DNA from: Wyeomyia smithii
Taxonomy: Eukaryota > Arthropoda > Insecta > Diptera > Culicidae
Direction of reading: 5' to 3'
Length of the DNA: 64,000 bases
Assembly (NCBI RefSeq): GCF_029784165.1
Contig: NC_073696.1
Coordinates: 191,130,498-191,194,497, forward strand
Position numbers and translations under genes: made by a program. The notes under the pieces were generated by a model, which searched no databases, was not told the origin of the DNA, and saw only the letters and a list, made by a program, of their open reading frames with translations. Every line of letters begins with the position of its first letter. Position 1 is the first letter of the stretch. Positions 10,195 through 22,356 of the stretch are shown here, piece after piece.

Positions 10195-11225
10195 CGAGTA
10201 TTTTGTCCTGAAAATTTGGGTAGAAGTAATTTGGAGTGTATTGTTTACACTGTTTGTCTAACGCAGTCAGTTTTTTGAAAATTGAAAAAGAAATCCTCAT
10301 CCGAAAAACAACGCTCTCATCGGAACATCGGAAAACCAACTCGGAACCGTTCAGTCAACGGTGAGTCGTGTGATTAAGCGTTACTACGAAACTCTGAGCA
10401 TCGAATGGGAGGTAAATACGGTCAGAATGGATGTTCTTTTAGCGATCAGGGTCACAAGCGCGTTGTGAAAGCTTCTACGCGGAATCCAAATGCTTCGGTC
10501 AGGGATGTGGCCACAAAATTGAATCTGTCCAAGTCTTTTGTTTAGACAACCAAGCATTGGGGGGGGGAGGGGGGGGGGTACTGCATACGTACAAAGTGTA
10601 GAAGGCTCCAAATCGTGACGAACAGCTGAATGTGGTGTGAATGTCACGGGCCCGGAAACTGTACTAGACGCTAAAGAAGCCTCATTGTCGCATCATAGAT
10701 GATGAGACTTACGTCAAGGCGGACTTCCGGCAGCTTCCGGAGCTACTGTTCTTTACTGCCCAGCACAAGTTGGATGTTCCGGAGGGAGAAAGGAATCAAA
10801 AACTTTCAATGTTTGCAATACCTTATCTGGAATACGATCTGCTCATGTGGCAAAACGAGTGCACAGTTCGTAACTATCGGGACGGGGAGATCTACCTAAA
10901 GAAGTATTAACAGAAGAAGTTAAACGATCTGGCCAGATCTAGCTTTGTGCCACTATTTAAACTATGTCCTGGAGTGGTGCGAAGCCAATGGGGTCACTTT
11001 TGTACCCCTTCCAACGCACCGGAACTAAGACCTATCGAAAATAACTGGGCTATTTTGAAACAGGTAGCATTTCAAGGAGGTCAGCTCTAAGGGCGACATG
11101 AAGAAAGAGTGGGTTTCTGTACAGAGAAGACTGCAGCCAGATGTTGTACAAAACCTGAAGAGTGGAGTTAAGCGTAAGGTGCGAGCGTACGGATATTGCA
11201 TCGAAATGAAATACAACAGTAGATT
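10195..11225 (+). pseudogene. ITmD37E-like (Tc1/mariner superfamily) transposase relic
   Basis: Fragments in shifting frames give the order of a Tc1/mariner transposase. An HTH-like part includes RNPNASVRDVATKLNLS (about 10475-10525). Next comes DDETYVKADFRQLP with the first catalytic D (about 10697), then DLALCHYLNYVLEWCEANG with the second (about 10935), and PSNAPELRPIENNWAILKQ with the E (about 11008-11062). The family resembles the mosquito ITmD37E group. A G-run at 10559-10579 and many stops break it. A second relic of the same family is at 39590-40960. Confidence 0.8.
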
Positions 11226-12901
11226 TTCAGAAACGCTTGCATTAGGTTGTTTTTCACCACAGGGCTGGTAAACCAGTCAGTTACCACACATATGATCCGT
11301 TACCAACAGTTACTTGCACCAGCCGAAAAAATAGTTACTTCCCCATTGACAGTATTTCAAGCAAGTCATCAAGCAAAAGTCATGAGAAATAATTTTCTAG
11401 GTCACGAAGATATGGCGTTTGTTACAGACCAGATTTAACACGAAGCTCGTCAACAGGCAAACTGAGCCTATGGGATTTAGACGTGTCACACTTTGTAATA
11501 TCGAGCATTAGTTAGATCACCGTCGCTATTGTATACTTGTTTGGTTTAACTCGCGGATGCATTACCAGGAATCTATGAAAAATACTTCAATCATCGCCCA
11601 CACTCACCAGTCTACAGAACTCCATTGCAACGCTAAATGCAGAGGGGAGGGCAAACTTTTTCTTTCGACAACTCCGCCTCAGACACACGAAAGAAAAATT
11701 ATACCGTGGATCACCACATATTACTACGTTAAATACCAAAGAATCGTCGAACATTGCAGCCACGGAGGGATTGAAATACCCCACTTTATGCCGTGATGCC
11801 GTGTGCTGGAACCATAAAACAAATTGTTGGCATTCTGTGGCTAAGAATGACGCAACATCAGTAGCGCAGCCGGGTCGTACACGAGTAATGAATGCAATAA
11901 GCTAGGTTCAGCATAGACAAACATAGTTGGATGGCAAGATCTACAATTTATGCAATTTTTTTTTAGTGCTGAGACGAGTTTGCTAGCAACGCGAGTTTAG
12001 TGGTTTCACATCTAGAAAAGCGAACATTTTTTCAAGGAAATTTGAAAACATTACTGAAATATTAAAACCCAAACAATAAAATATTATAATATGTGAAAAA
12101 AAAATATTATTTACACAGTAACAACCAGATGCTTGTGAATAAAGTTTACAAGTATCCCAGACCACCTTGCAGCTGGCAATCGAAATGTTGCCTTGCCTTG
12201 TTGCATGCACCATTCAAGAACATGTGTAACTACATGACATCAACCGGCAAGTAAATATTTCTTTTCTCATAATCCTACTTAAAAAGGACAAATTTTCATG
12301 ATCGCTAGCACAACCACTTTACAGCCCCTTGAAGCACTCATCCTAACATCCTCCTATAAATGTCTTGAAATTATAAATGCCCAGCCAGAGCGCATCGTTA
12401 AACCCGTTCTGCTGGCTTCCTCTTTGTTTCGGCACTCCGCGGCGCTCGACAGTAATGGTGAAATGTGATACTTTTGAAACGACGACACTTTGAACTGCGG
12501 CCCGTTGGACCCCATAAAACTCGGACCGCTAGTTATGGTGACAAATTAACGTTCAACTGAATGAATTTGTACCCTTTTGATGGTTGCGGCTGATGTCTTA
12601 CTTAATTGTACATAAACTCCGAAGGAAATTGCCTTAGTTCGCGGCAATGAACGATTACCTGACCGATGACGGCTGCTGCGGCTGCCGCTGGCCGCTGAGT
12701 AATTTTAGTTGCCAGGAGCTGCTGATCTCTCAGGTAACCTTGTGAACTCAACAACCTTTACTACTAAGTAATAATAACGCAGAAGACAAATTATATAACA
12801 CGAGATAGACCATTAAAAGACACGGTGAAGCGCTAATGCTTCAATAAGCAAGAAAATGTTAAGTTATTCGCGAGTAGAGTATTTTATAATAAAATATCAG
12901 C
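11226..12901. other. unassigned sequence
   Basis: No gene or repeat was recognised with confidence. Part of it (12400-12750) has more GC and CG dinucleotides than its surroundings. A short frame with ATG at 12646 runs to CAG|GTAACC at 12733, which could be a small exon with a splice donor; there is no homology to support it. Confidence 0.3.
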
Positions 12902-12914
12902 TAATTAGTTTGTA

Positions 12915-13180
12915 TACAATATCGCACGCTTAGCCTTGGGGCTAATAGCGGTCTCGATCAACTAGATTATAGTTGAGAGAATTCGTTATCGAAATTGTTT
13001 TTGGCACATTTTGCATGTCTAGGATAAGTACAACGATACACCGTGCCCCAGTGCTGAGTCGAGAAAATTTCCAGCTCGAAAAGTTCCTTGACTCGATCGG
13101 GAATCGAATCCGATATCACAACCGTGTGGGTGAGCTAGCCGACCGACATCGCTAACCACAGAGCCACGGGGACCACGTTA
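12915..13180 (-). mobile_element. tRNA-derived SINE (Feilai-like), copy 1, with 13-bp TSD
   Basis: A perfect 13-bp repeat TAATTAGTTTGTA at 12902-12914 and 13181-13193 flanks a 266-bp insert. On the minus strand it starts GTCCCCGTGGCTCTGTGG, with box A TGGTTAGCGATG (about 13143-13155) and box B GATTCGATTCC (about 13100-13110). The tRNA-unrelated body includes GCACTGGGGCACGGTGTATC. The same body occurs in the plus-strand copy at 16902-17100. The head is tRNA-like, as in the Feilai family of Aedes; the family assignment is from memory. Confidence 0.8.
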
Positions 13181-13193
13181 TAATTAGTTTGTA

Positions 13194-15718
13194 CATAAGG
13201 TATTATTGGATTAAAAAATTTTTTGTAAATGGAAAGGTTTTTCTTTTATAACATCTGATATATCAATGCGTTAAAGCGCAGGGAGGCTGTTTTTCTTGAA
13301 TGAATTTTAAACAACTCACGAATACGATGAACAACAGAGAGCAACCAAATTCTCTATTGAATCAAAATCCAAGTTCATCATCGCTAATTTGGCTTCAACT
13401 GACGGAGGAATCCGAAACATATGTAAGCGCACAAACTAACGAGTCAGAAGAAAAATAGCTGTATATATATACCTTTGCCGACGGTAAGTCGTAAATATCA
13501 AAATAAATTCAGCTTACGAAGCTCTAAAGTGCCTTCGTCTTCCAGATATCATTTAATCAGACTAAACAAATAGCCTTGCAACAATACATTGCTAGGTCCA
13601 GAATTATTAGTAAGTGCGAGAATGTCCGTCTCTCGCCGGTCATGATGTCCGCCCTAATTCGGACATTTTCTGACCGCGACTCACAGGTAGGCGGAATGCA
13701 ATAAATCTTCGGCTAAAGTATTCTCAGTGAGCCCATAAATCATCACTGGAAAGCAGGTATGGGGCAATAAAAATATTACACTGGTTGGTTGCGTCTATCA
13801 CTGCCGCCATGAGTGCTCTGCTAGTCACCGGACCAGGGGCTGGGTAAAGTCACAGCTTCGGACTCCACCAGAAGACAGAAGGAAACCAATAACGACGGTT
13901 ACAAGCATTAGCAGCGGCTCGAACGAGTGGGAAAAAGAGACAAGCGCTCAACTGTTCGTAAATGTAAATCTCTCCTCTTCACCTGGAGCGACATTCATTC
14001 ATACCGTTCGCTAGAAAAAAAAGGTCAGACAGAAAAGTAGAAAGGCAAAGGCTTTACAGCTATCATCGTAAAAATATTAACTTTTATTGAATCATAATCA
14101 GTTTGCAGAGTTGTTTGGTTTCCAGGACTTAAAATCTCAACAATCAAAAAAATGAGCTTCGTTGTTTTATTTTTATTTTAAGTTATTGTGGCGCACCGTG
14201 TGTTATCCTTTCTTCCTTATTTTTTTCACAGAAAGCGGTAGTCAGTAAGGACGGAGTAGTCATAATTGAACCCTAAGTAGGTACTTGACTTAAGCGATAT
14301 ACAACTGCTAGGAAGAGTTCTCTTTGAACATCCGGAAAAGAAGGTTTTGGGTTAGTTTTTAAATGCTTTTCTCTTATTTTAATTATCTAAAGGTATATAT
14401 GAAGCTATTCGGATAACTTACGAACTGTCATATTAATCGTACTGCGGCCAGGTAGTAGTCCACATTCACCAAAATAATCAGATAAACAATAGCAGACAGA
14501 GATATTTCACCTAATATATTATTTGCCATCGAATAGCTGAAAATAGCTCCAACCGCATCCGAAAGTAATCTTAACCGTTTTATGCCAATCAAGATAGGAC
14601 CCGTCCAGTGATGCAAGTACGTTTCACAGACTTACGATAAAAAGGTAAACATCGTAAAAATTTACAACCAACCACAGCGCAGTAACCGGTTTGGGCATCC
14701 TCGCCATCAACTAGATTCACTGAGAAGCTCCATCACCAATTTATTCGTCATCAAAATTTAATCCGTTCGATGACGGTCATCTCCAGCCAGCAACGGATAG
14801 TAGTGCCCGAGCCAGGTAACCCACTAATGGACTATCACCAAAGAAGACCATCAACACGCACCGATGCTGTCACCGATGCGGAGAGATGTGGAATGCAAAA
14901 AATTTACGACTTCAGTCCATCATGATTCGGCCCCGTCTCGATCTTGGTTCTGGAGTAGACGATCGCTCACACGTTTACGATTATGATCTGACGACACGGT
15001 ACTCGTAAAACAACTAAAAGGTTGTCCACCTACCCTGCCTTCGGGGAGGACCAAAGCATCTTTATTGATTGCCGTGAAGCTGCCATCTCCGGATCAACAA
15101 GAAAGAAACATCTGGAGAAAATCCATCGGAATCAACGAACGAGTAAAGTGACCGCCGACGTTTCGTCTTTTTTTTCCTGAAATCTTTGAGAAAGGACGCA
15201 TCTATTCCTTCTAGATACCACCGCTTTCCTATACCAAACGTTTAATCTAAAAGGCCGGCAAATTCCAAAGGCACGCGATGAATATTTTTTTTTCGACTGC
15301 TGCCACCACAACCAACGTATTCAGAAGCGAGAAGCCACAGATATCGAACTAAGGCCGGGACTCGGTGCCGGCCGTTGCCAGTCAGCGAGTAATAACTAAT
15401 TTAGCTAAGCCTACGGGACAAGGTTTTCGACTTAACGCGAGCCAAGTGGGTGATTTATCACATTGGGTGGTCAGTCAGTCCGTTTGCCGGAGGGCTCGTA
15501 ACGCATGCCGTGACCGGTGGATTCGGCGATTAGTGGAACTGCGGTAGCTCGTTACTGTGCAAAGAGTGCAAAATTTAACCAACGGCGGAATGGAAATTTT
15601 AACCTGCGTGGAACTCTAGCGTGTAGGCTGATTGGTTCGGGCAATCAATTCTGGTTGTCTTAATGTTTAATGAAAGCATTACACATGTCATTTGGGTGTG
15701 CTTGCGTTCTCTATGCGA
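13194..15718. other. unassigned sequence, partly GC-richer
   Basis: No protein homology was recognised. The interval 14690-15560 is richer in CG dinucleotides than the flanks and holds insect initiator-like TCAGTC motifs near 15470. These features would fit 5' exons or a promoter of a neighbouring host gene, but nothing proves it. Short frames (14428-14616 minus, 15365-15547 plus) are at chance length. Confidence 0.3.
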
Positions 15719-16445
15719 CAAGATTCTTGACGCAGGTTTGAGCACGCAAAAGTTGAAGCCTTGTACAATCATTGTGTCTTCCCGATTCGCACAAATGTTG
15801 CACAGAAATCGCACAATAAATGTGTGAAACGCATAACGCAACAGTTGTACTTCGAATACATTGACATAGAATGAAATCAGAATATGTATCATATACCGAC
15901 ACTTTATTTCTCACGTCGAGTGTATTAGTGACTAGACTAGACACATCATATACAATTTGCAGGTTGCTCTTTCGCTTCTCTTTCGGTTCGGATTGCGACG
16001 CGCAAGGGGATATTTCGTTGCTTCACGAAATGAGCGAGACACCCGTGCTGTACGTACTTGATACCATAGTGTTGTTAGTCTCACTCATACTGTCGGTGCG
16101 TGCTTGCTGCTATTCAGAGGAATGCATGAAGAAGAAAAAGTATCTCGAAAGCGTGTGTGCAAAAGACTTGAAAAGCGTAGCATATTTTTCGTCCTCAAGC
16201 AGAAAGGAGGAGGATGGTTTTGCTTCTCGCTCGCTTTGCAATGCTGCTTGATACCAGTTGAAACTGTTTAGGTGTAGTAGTTTGGAGCTGCCAAATACAT
16301 TGGAGAAACGCTAGAGCATTAATTGCGTTATACCAAACACGCAATCATTGTACTGGTTCCGAATTACATCAACAATTGCGCTAAAAACGCACAATTTTGT
16401 ACTGTTTTCGCACCATCCAACTTTTGAACCATCTGAAGAGCGCAA
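15719..16445. repeat. inverted-repeat element with GCGCAATT-type motifs
   Basis: The stretch 15719-15842, read in reverse complement, resembles 16318-16445. Both contain TTGCGTTAT, then a CAC-rich spacer, an ATTGT.C motif, and repeated short GCAATTG/GCACAATT words. The interior of about 480 bases has one open frame (15871-16251) of no known family. I read it as a degenerate TIR element, with uncertain ends. Confidence 0.4.
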
Positions 16446-16535
16446 TTACACAATCTAGCGAAAAAATATCAGATACCTATGTAAAAAGGACTTTTTAGGT
16501 ACAAGTTGTACCGTGCAACAATAGACATATGGCTT

Positions 16536-16680
16536 CCCGATCAGAAGAGCATAACTAAAAAAAATCAAAATTCGATACAAATAACGTATTTTTATACAGT
16601 TTTGTAATTTTCTTTTGCAAAATTGATTCTGAATGAGTTATAATATCACATCTTGAAATGAAGTTGTTCTGAAACAAGTG
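16536..16680. repeat. partial inverted copy of the 9219-9574 element
   Basis: It starts CCCGATCAGAAGAGCATAAC and ends with TGAAATGAAGTTGTTCTGAA, matching the right half of the element at 9219-9574 in reverse orientation. The other end is missing. It has no coding capacity. Confidence 0.6.
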
Positions 16681-16735
16681 TCACGTTTTCAATCCGCGTG
16701 GAATGTGTATGGCCTCTATCGAGTTTATACACTTA

Positions 16736-16802
16736 GGGAAAATTCATAAATGACGAAGCTTTTTTGGGTTTTTTGAATTCTACGTCATTTATGAATGTTC
16801 CC
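16736..16802. mobile_element. 67-bp hairpin MITE remnant with TTA duplication
   Basis: It is flanked by TTA on both sides (16733-16735 and 16803-16805). The left arm GGGAAAATTCATAAATGACG pairs with CGTCATTTATGAATGTTCCC around a short GC-poor loop. This is the minimal core of a common mosquito hairpin element type (from memory). Confidence 0.6.
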
Positions 16803-16901
16803 TTAACTGGACTAAGCAAACAAATTTGCTAATGATTTTCTGCATTTAGTTCGATATACGCTATAGCATTTTTTATAGACATCGTAGGACCACACTAAAG
16901 T

Positions 16902-17100
16902 CCCCGTGGTTCTGTGGTTAGCGATGTCGGTCGTTTAGCTCTCACACACACGGTTGTGATGTCGGGTTCGGTTCCTGATCAGGTCTTTTTGGCCTTAGCA
17001 CTGGGGCACGGTGTATCCTCGTACTTATCCTACAACATGCAAAATGTGTCAAAAACAATATTAATAACGAATTCCCTCAACTGATCTAATTGTTTGTTAG
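16902..17100 (+). mobile_element. tRNA-derived SINE (Feilai-like), copy 2
   Basis: It starts GTCCCCGTGGTTCTGTGG, with box A TGGTTAGCGATG at 16915-16926 and box B GGGTTCGGTTCC at 16964-16975. The body contains GCACTGGGGCACGGTGTATC and AATAACGAATTC.CTCAACT, matching the minus-strand copy at 12915-13180. It is truncated or diverged at the 3' end and no target duplication was found. Confidence 0.75.
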
Positions 17101-17415
17101 CTTCTTAGTGTCTTCGACAAAGTTGTTAAGCATCAAAAACCTACCTTTTGAAGTTTTAAAACGTATGGCTTAGGCCATTTCGAGCTCTCCAAAATGAAAA
17201 GTCCATCGAATCTCGAAAAATTTAGGATTGTTTGGGATCCAAATTGGAACAAAAAATTAAAAAAAATGGCTCTGGCTTTGTGCTATCAAGTTTCTTTTTG
17301 CCTTTCTCCTAGAAAGGTATAGCAATCACTGGAAAAACCAAAGGTATAAAAGTGCTCCAAAGGGTCGAATCTCGTATATCAATCGACTTAGTTCGACGAG
17401 CTTAGCATTTTCTGT

Positions 17416-17531
17416 ATGTGTGTGTGTATGTGTGTGTGTGTATGTGTGTGTGTATGTGTGTGTATGTGTGTGTATGTGTGTGTATGTGTGTGTATGTGTG
17501 TGTGTGTATGTGTGTGTATGTGTGTGTATGT
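17416..17531. repeat. (TG)n/(TATG)n microsatellite
   Basis: This is an almost pure run of TGTGTG interrupted at regular intervals by TATG. It lies in the first unit of the tandem block. The cysteine/valine open frames across it, and the histidine/threonine frame on the other strand, are simple-repeat artefacts. Confidence 0.95.
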
Positions 17532-18451
17532 AACGCTCTCCCAATCTCACTCGATTTTCTCAGAGATGGCTGGACCGATCTTCATGAAATTAATTGCAAA
17601 TGAGAGGTCTAGCTGCCCCAGAAAACCCTATTGAATTTCATTGCAATCGGATTTTTAGTTTAGAGGTTATGTTTAAAAATGTGAAAATCACAAAACATCA
17701 TTATCTCAGAAACTACTCAACCGATTTCAACATAATTGGTTTTAAATGAACGAGCTACTCAAAAAACCCTTAACTTTTGAGTTTCATGAAGATTGAACGT
17801 GTGGTTCAGAAGTTATTCAAAGAAACGTGTTCTGGAGAGTGTTTAATCTCACTCATGTTTCTCAGAGATGGCTGAACCGATTATCACAAAATTAGTGTCA
17901 TTTGGAAGGACTAATTACCCCATAAGACCCTATTGATTTTTTTTTGCAATCGGACTATTACTTTGCCTGTTATGTTTAAAAATGTGAAATCCAGCTTTGA
18001 AAAGAAACATATTCCGAAGACTACTTAAACTCACTCACTTTTCTCAGAGATGGCTGACCCGATTTCCACGAAATTAGTGTCAAATGAAAGGTCTAGCTGC
18101 CTCATAACACCCTATTAGCAATTTGATATGTGGTTTAAAAGTTATGAAAAGAACCGAAATTCAAAGACTATTTAAAACTGTAACTGCTTTGATCAAAACA
18201 TATGGCCTCAACAAAATTTAAATTTGGTATTGTGCTATTCGTAAGTTCCCGGTATTGCTCGTGATTGAAGTGTACTAAATTCAAAGTCATTTATTTTATT
18301 TCGCTATTTCTTCAGCACGAATATTTTACTCCTAATTGATACTATTTTAACTTTTTGCCTTTCTCCTAGAAAGGTAAAGCAATCACTTGCAAAACCGAAG
18401 ATATGGAAGTGCTCCAAAGGGCCGAATGGCATATATCACTCGATTCAGTTC

Positions 18452-18515
18452 TGTACGTATGTATGTATATGTGTGTGTGTATGTGTGAGTGTGTGTGTGA
18501 GTGTGTGTATGTGCA
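18452..18515. repeat. (TATG)n/(TGTGAG)n microsatellite
   Basis: This is the shorter, more degenerate counterpart of the 17416-17531 tract, at the same place in the second unit. The difference in length explains most of the difference in unit spacing. Confidence 0.85.
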
Positions 18516-19815
18516 GATTTTTATTTTTTCTCACTTTTCTCAGAGATGGCTGGACCGATTTTAATGAAATTATATGCAAATGAAAGTTCTAGTTGCCCCA
18601 TAAGACCCTATGAAGTTTCATTGTAACTGGATTTTTATTTTACAGGTTATGTTTAAAAATGTAAAAATCACGAAAACCATCAATATCTCAAAAACCACAC
18701 AACCGATTTCAATAAATTTGGTATCAAATGAACGGGTATCTGAAAAACCCTTAACTTTTGAATTTTATATAGATTGAACATGTGGTTCAAAAGTTATGAA
18801 AAGTAACGTCTTCTGAATACTGTTTAATTTCACTCATGTTTCTCAGAGATGGCTGGACCTATTTCCACAAAATCAGTGTCATATGAATGGTCTAGTCACC
18901 CCACAAGACCCTATTGATTTTTTTGCAATCGGAATATTACTTTGCCTGTTATGTTTAAAAATGTGAAATCTAGCTATGAAAAAAAAACATATTCCGAAGA
19001 ATACATAAACTCACTCACTTTTCTCAAAGATGGCTAAACCGATTTTCACGAAATTAGTGTCAAACAAAAGGTCTAGCTGACTCATAACACCCTATTAAAT
19101 TTTAAATTAGTAATCGAACTGTAACTTCGTCTGTAATGTACCGAATTGTGAAAATCACGAAACTTCATTATCTCAGAAAGTACACAACCGATTTGATCAA
19201 TAGTATTATCAGATGAACGGGCTAGTTAAGGGTTAACTGATGAATTATGATTTAACACGTGGTTTCAAAGTTTGGCTGCCCTATACGTTCCCATTTCATT
19301 TGATTATAATCGAACTAAGCAACCGTTATGTATTAAATTGTTAATTAAACAACGAAATTCTATTATCTCAAAGATTACACGACTTATTTGAACATAACTA
19401 GTGTCATACGAACGAGTCATCTTTTAAACTTACAAACTTCATAACAATTTGATATGTGGTCCAAAAGTTATGGAAAGAAAAGAAATTCAAAGGCTATTTA
19501 AAACTATACCTGCTTTCATCAATATATGTGGCCACAATATAATTTAAATGTGGTATCGTACCATTTGAATGTTCCCGATATCGCTCGTGATTGTATTGTT
19601 CGAAATTAAAAGTCATTTCTTTTATTTCGCTATTTCTTGAGCATTTATATTACGTCAAATTTCATATTTTATGCTTCTATTACAACATCATTATTTTACA
19701 ACCCAAAAAGTGAATACACATTTATTGGATTGAAGCGTTCATGTAAATCTATTTTTACAAATAATAAGTTTGAATGAGAAAGGCTGGGTCTGACCGCTAG
19801 GTGGATTAATTTAGG

Positions 19816-20886
19816 TTTTCAATATAACGACGCCCTACTCTAATAACTACACACATAACTAGAGAAAAACAATATAATCAATAGAATGATTAATCACTTC
19901 AAATTTGAATACATTTGTCTACGGAAATATGGACGCATGTTGAATTATTGAAAAGGTAAATGAATTTTTTTTTACAGAAGAGTTGAAAAAGCAAATATAG
20001 AAACTAATTTTTGTTGTCATTCATTAAGCACCATTCTATAAAAAATTTTGTTACAGAAAAAATAGTTTAGTTCAGGTAATTGGAAAGGCCACTGCAACTT
20101 CAATAAGGCCGTTACAAATTTTATTTTCATTTTATGCCCCCCCCCCCCCTTCAAAAATCTTGAATATTGGAAGGGGAAGAAAAAAAAGCTCATACCGTTT
20201 TATTCATTTTATTTGTTTTCCGACAGCATTAATGCTTAATTTAGCAATGAACAAGTTCAGTGTCAGAGAGAGTGTCGTCAAAAGGCAAGCGAAATAGATA
20301 ATTATAATAATAAAGTGTTAATTTTCAACATTTATTTGAGTGCAAGTTACAAACGTTCATGACACACAAACTTTTATCAAAGATATTTTTTTTTTTTTCG
20401 TCTCGGTGTTATTCATTTTTTGCCACCCCCTTTGCTAAGTTTGATAACCTTGGACATAAAATTAATTCGAAATTTGTATCAGCCTAACCAGAAAAAAAAG
20501 TCTTGAAAATAAATTTTGAAAATTTTTGATCACTTTTTTCTCATACAAGTAATTGACACCCACGTACATATTTTAAAGGATTTAAACAAACTTAATAAAT
20601 CATATTATGCATTCTTAATATTCAATGCAATTGATGAAATAGTAGTCCAACAATAGTAGTCCAAGTTCAATGCAATTGATGAAATAGTAGTCCAACTTAA
20701 GAGTATTATAAATAGTTTTTTTATATTTGAGCAAAATTTCGCATTGATCATTTGTAATCATACGAGGAAAATAAACTGGTAACATTGAAGGAACCACAAT
20801 TTTGGAGTACTTTGCAAAGTCACAACAATTCTAGAGTACCTCGATGAAGTCGTATATCTGAACGTGAACAAAACGAATGAGAGATG
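19816..20886. other. AT-rich unassigned sequence with a 45-bp tandem repeat
   Basis: There is no gene. A 31-bp word containing CAATGCAATTGATGAAATAG occurs at 20621-20651 and again at 20666-20696 (period 45 bp). A C-run lies at about 20138-20150. The rest is low-complexity A/T. Confidence 0.5.
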
Positions 20887-21710
20887 ATATGAGCCGTTGA
20901 GAGCAAAAGTGGTACATGTGCCATTAAGTGAATTTTTCAGGAGACGCGATAAACGAAAACACTCAAATAGTAAATTATTTTCAACAATTTTTCCCAACAT
21001 AACTGCACTAAATCATTGCTGGAAAGGTTTCAAAAGACGGTACATGAAAGCATAACGAGTTCTAGTTGAGAAACTTACACAAACTTCAATGGAAAAACAT
21101 GTACCACTTTTGTTCTATGGGAAAAATAATGACAACCAGAAACGTTGAGAGCAATAGTGGTACATGTCCAGTGATGCATTATAGCTCTCTAATCTTAGGA
21201 CATAGAACATTCATGTCTTCTGCAGAGTTATCTTAGTGATTGAATACTATAGAATGATGATCTGTTTGTTAAGGAATCCTGTCTCTTCGTGGCGCTAGTG
21301 TATATGTATTTGGTAACAGCATACGAGTTGATACTGAAATAGGTAAAATGCTTTCTGTTACAAAATAGCGCCACGCAGTGAGAAAATTCCAAAGCAGACA
21401 GATCTTCATCTGAAAGTACTCAATCACTTGACCAACTTTGCTGAAGATATGTTTGTTTTATATCCTAAGATCCTCGACTTACAATTCATCTATAATTCAC
21501 AGACTGGACATGTACCACTTTTGCTCTCAACGAAGTGGTGATTATGTTAATTACCAAAAATTGTGTTGGCTATAACTTTGGTTTTGGTTATCAGATCTCG
21601 GTTTTTCTTGGATATTCTAGTACATTATTGCGTTCTGCATCAATTTATGCAAAAAACTCAAAAAGTGTAAAAATGACACATGTACCACTTTTGCTCTCAA
21701 CGGCTCATAT
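20887..21710. mobile_element. TIR element with five copies of its end motif
   Basis: The ends 20887-20922 and 21676-21710 are inverted repeats of about 34 bp, with the core GAGAGCAAAAGTGGTACATG, flanked by ATAT. Three further copies of the core lie inside, at 21098-21120 (inverted, partly decayed), 21143-21167 (direct, one change) and 21508-21532 (inverted). No open frame of note is present. It is a non-autonomous element; the family was not identified. Confidence 0.7.
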
Positions 21711-22356
21711 GTGCTTGTGAAGTACAAAGGATATAACTCTCACTCGTTTTGTTTACGTTTAGACAATGACCTTATCACAAATTACTCCAGATTTGAACAA
21801 TATTGCATCTTAAAGTCAGCTGATCACACACGTAAACATAAAAGATTCCGTTTAAATGGCGCGAATCTAATTTGATCTGATTTTCTCAGTTTCGGGAATT
21901 ACAATTAACCTATTCCAAAACTACCGAAACTCGAAAAAACAGAACCTAGATAACTCTTGCGTAGTATTGCTTTCTAGGTTGTATTTGTTTTGCTGAAAAA
22001 CTTTTGGCGATTGTCCTAGAAATCAAACCAGTTATAAAACTCACTGTGCACGCAGAAACCACATAGCAATACGCACTAAATTTCTACGCCGTTAAACCGT
22101 TTCAAAAAACAAAATTTTAATCCGCAACTTGGATTCAAAATACATTTTAGTCTCTCATAATCTAATCAGAATTATATGAAGTTTTTTTTGTGTAGACCCA
22201 CTGCGACCAGTAGTTTTTTAGATTTTTTGTGGCATTGTTTGAACGTTTTTGCTGTTCGCACATTTAACCTTTTTTGAGAAGTAAGTTTACCTATTGAGAA
22301 GTAATCTGCTCCGTGTAATAGTGTTTTTTGTCTACTCCTTCAGACTTAGTAACCTA
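21711..22356. other. unassigned AT-rich sequence
   Basis: No gene, RNA or repeat was recognised between the TIR element and the mariner-like transposon. Confidence 0.4.

Larger units (their letters stand above)
17300..19815. repeat. mosquito tandem-repeat block (GCCTTTCTCCTAGAAAGG family)
   Basis: Two head-to-tail units start with GCCTTTCTCCTAGAAAGG at 17300 and 18357. Each continues with GCTCCAAAGGG.CGAAT, a TG/TATG tract, and then three subrepeats with CTCAGAGATGGCTG.ACCGAT at 17559, 17861, 18044 and 18539, 18842, 19023. The spacings of 302 and 183 bp are nearly identical in the two units. The block ends near GAGAAAGGCTGGGTCTGACC (about 19782), whose reverse complement again starts GCCTTTCTC. 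No protein is encoded. Confidence 0.75.

Noticed and set aside
12646..12747. Small exon ending at CAG|GTAACC
   Set aside because: Only 34 codons, no homology and no partner exon.
17326..17634. Long Cys/Val and His/Thr open frames
   Set aside because: They are translations of a TG/TATG microsatellite.
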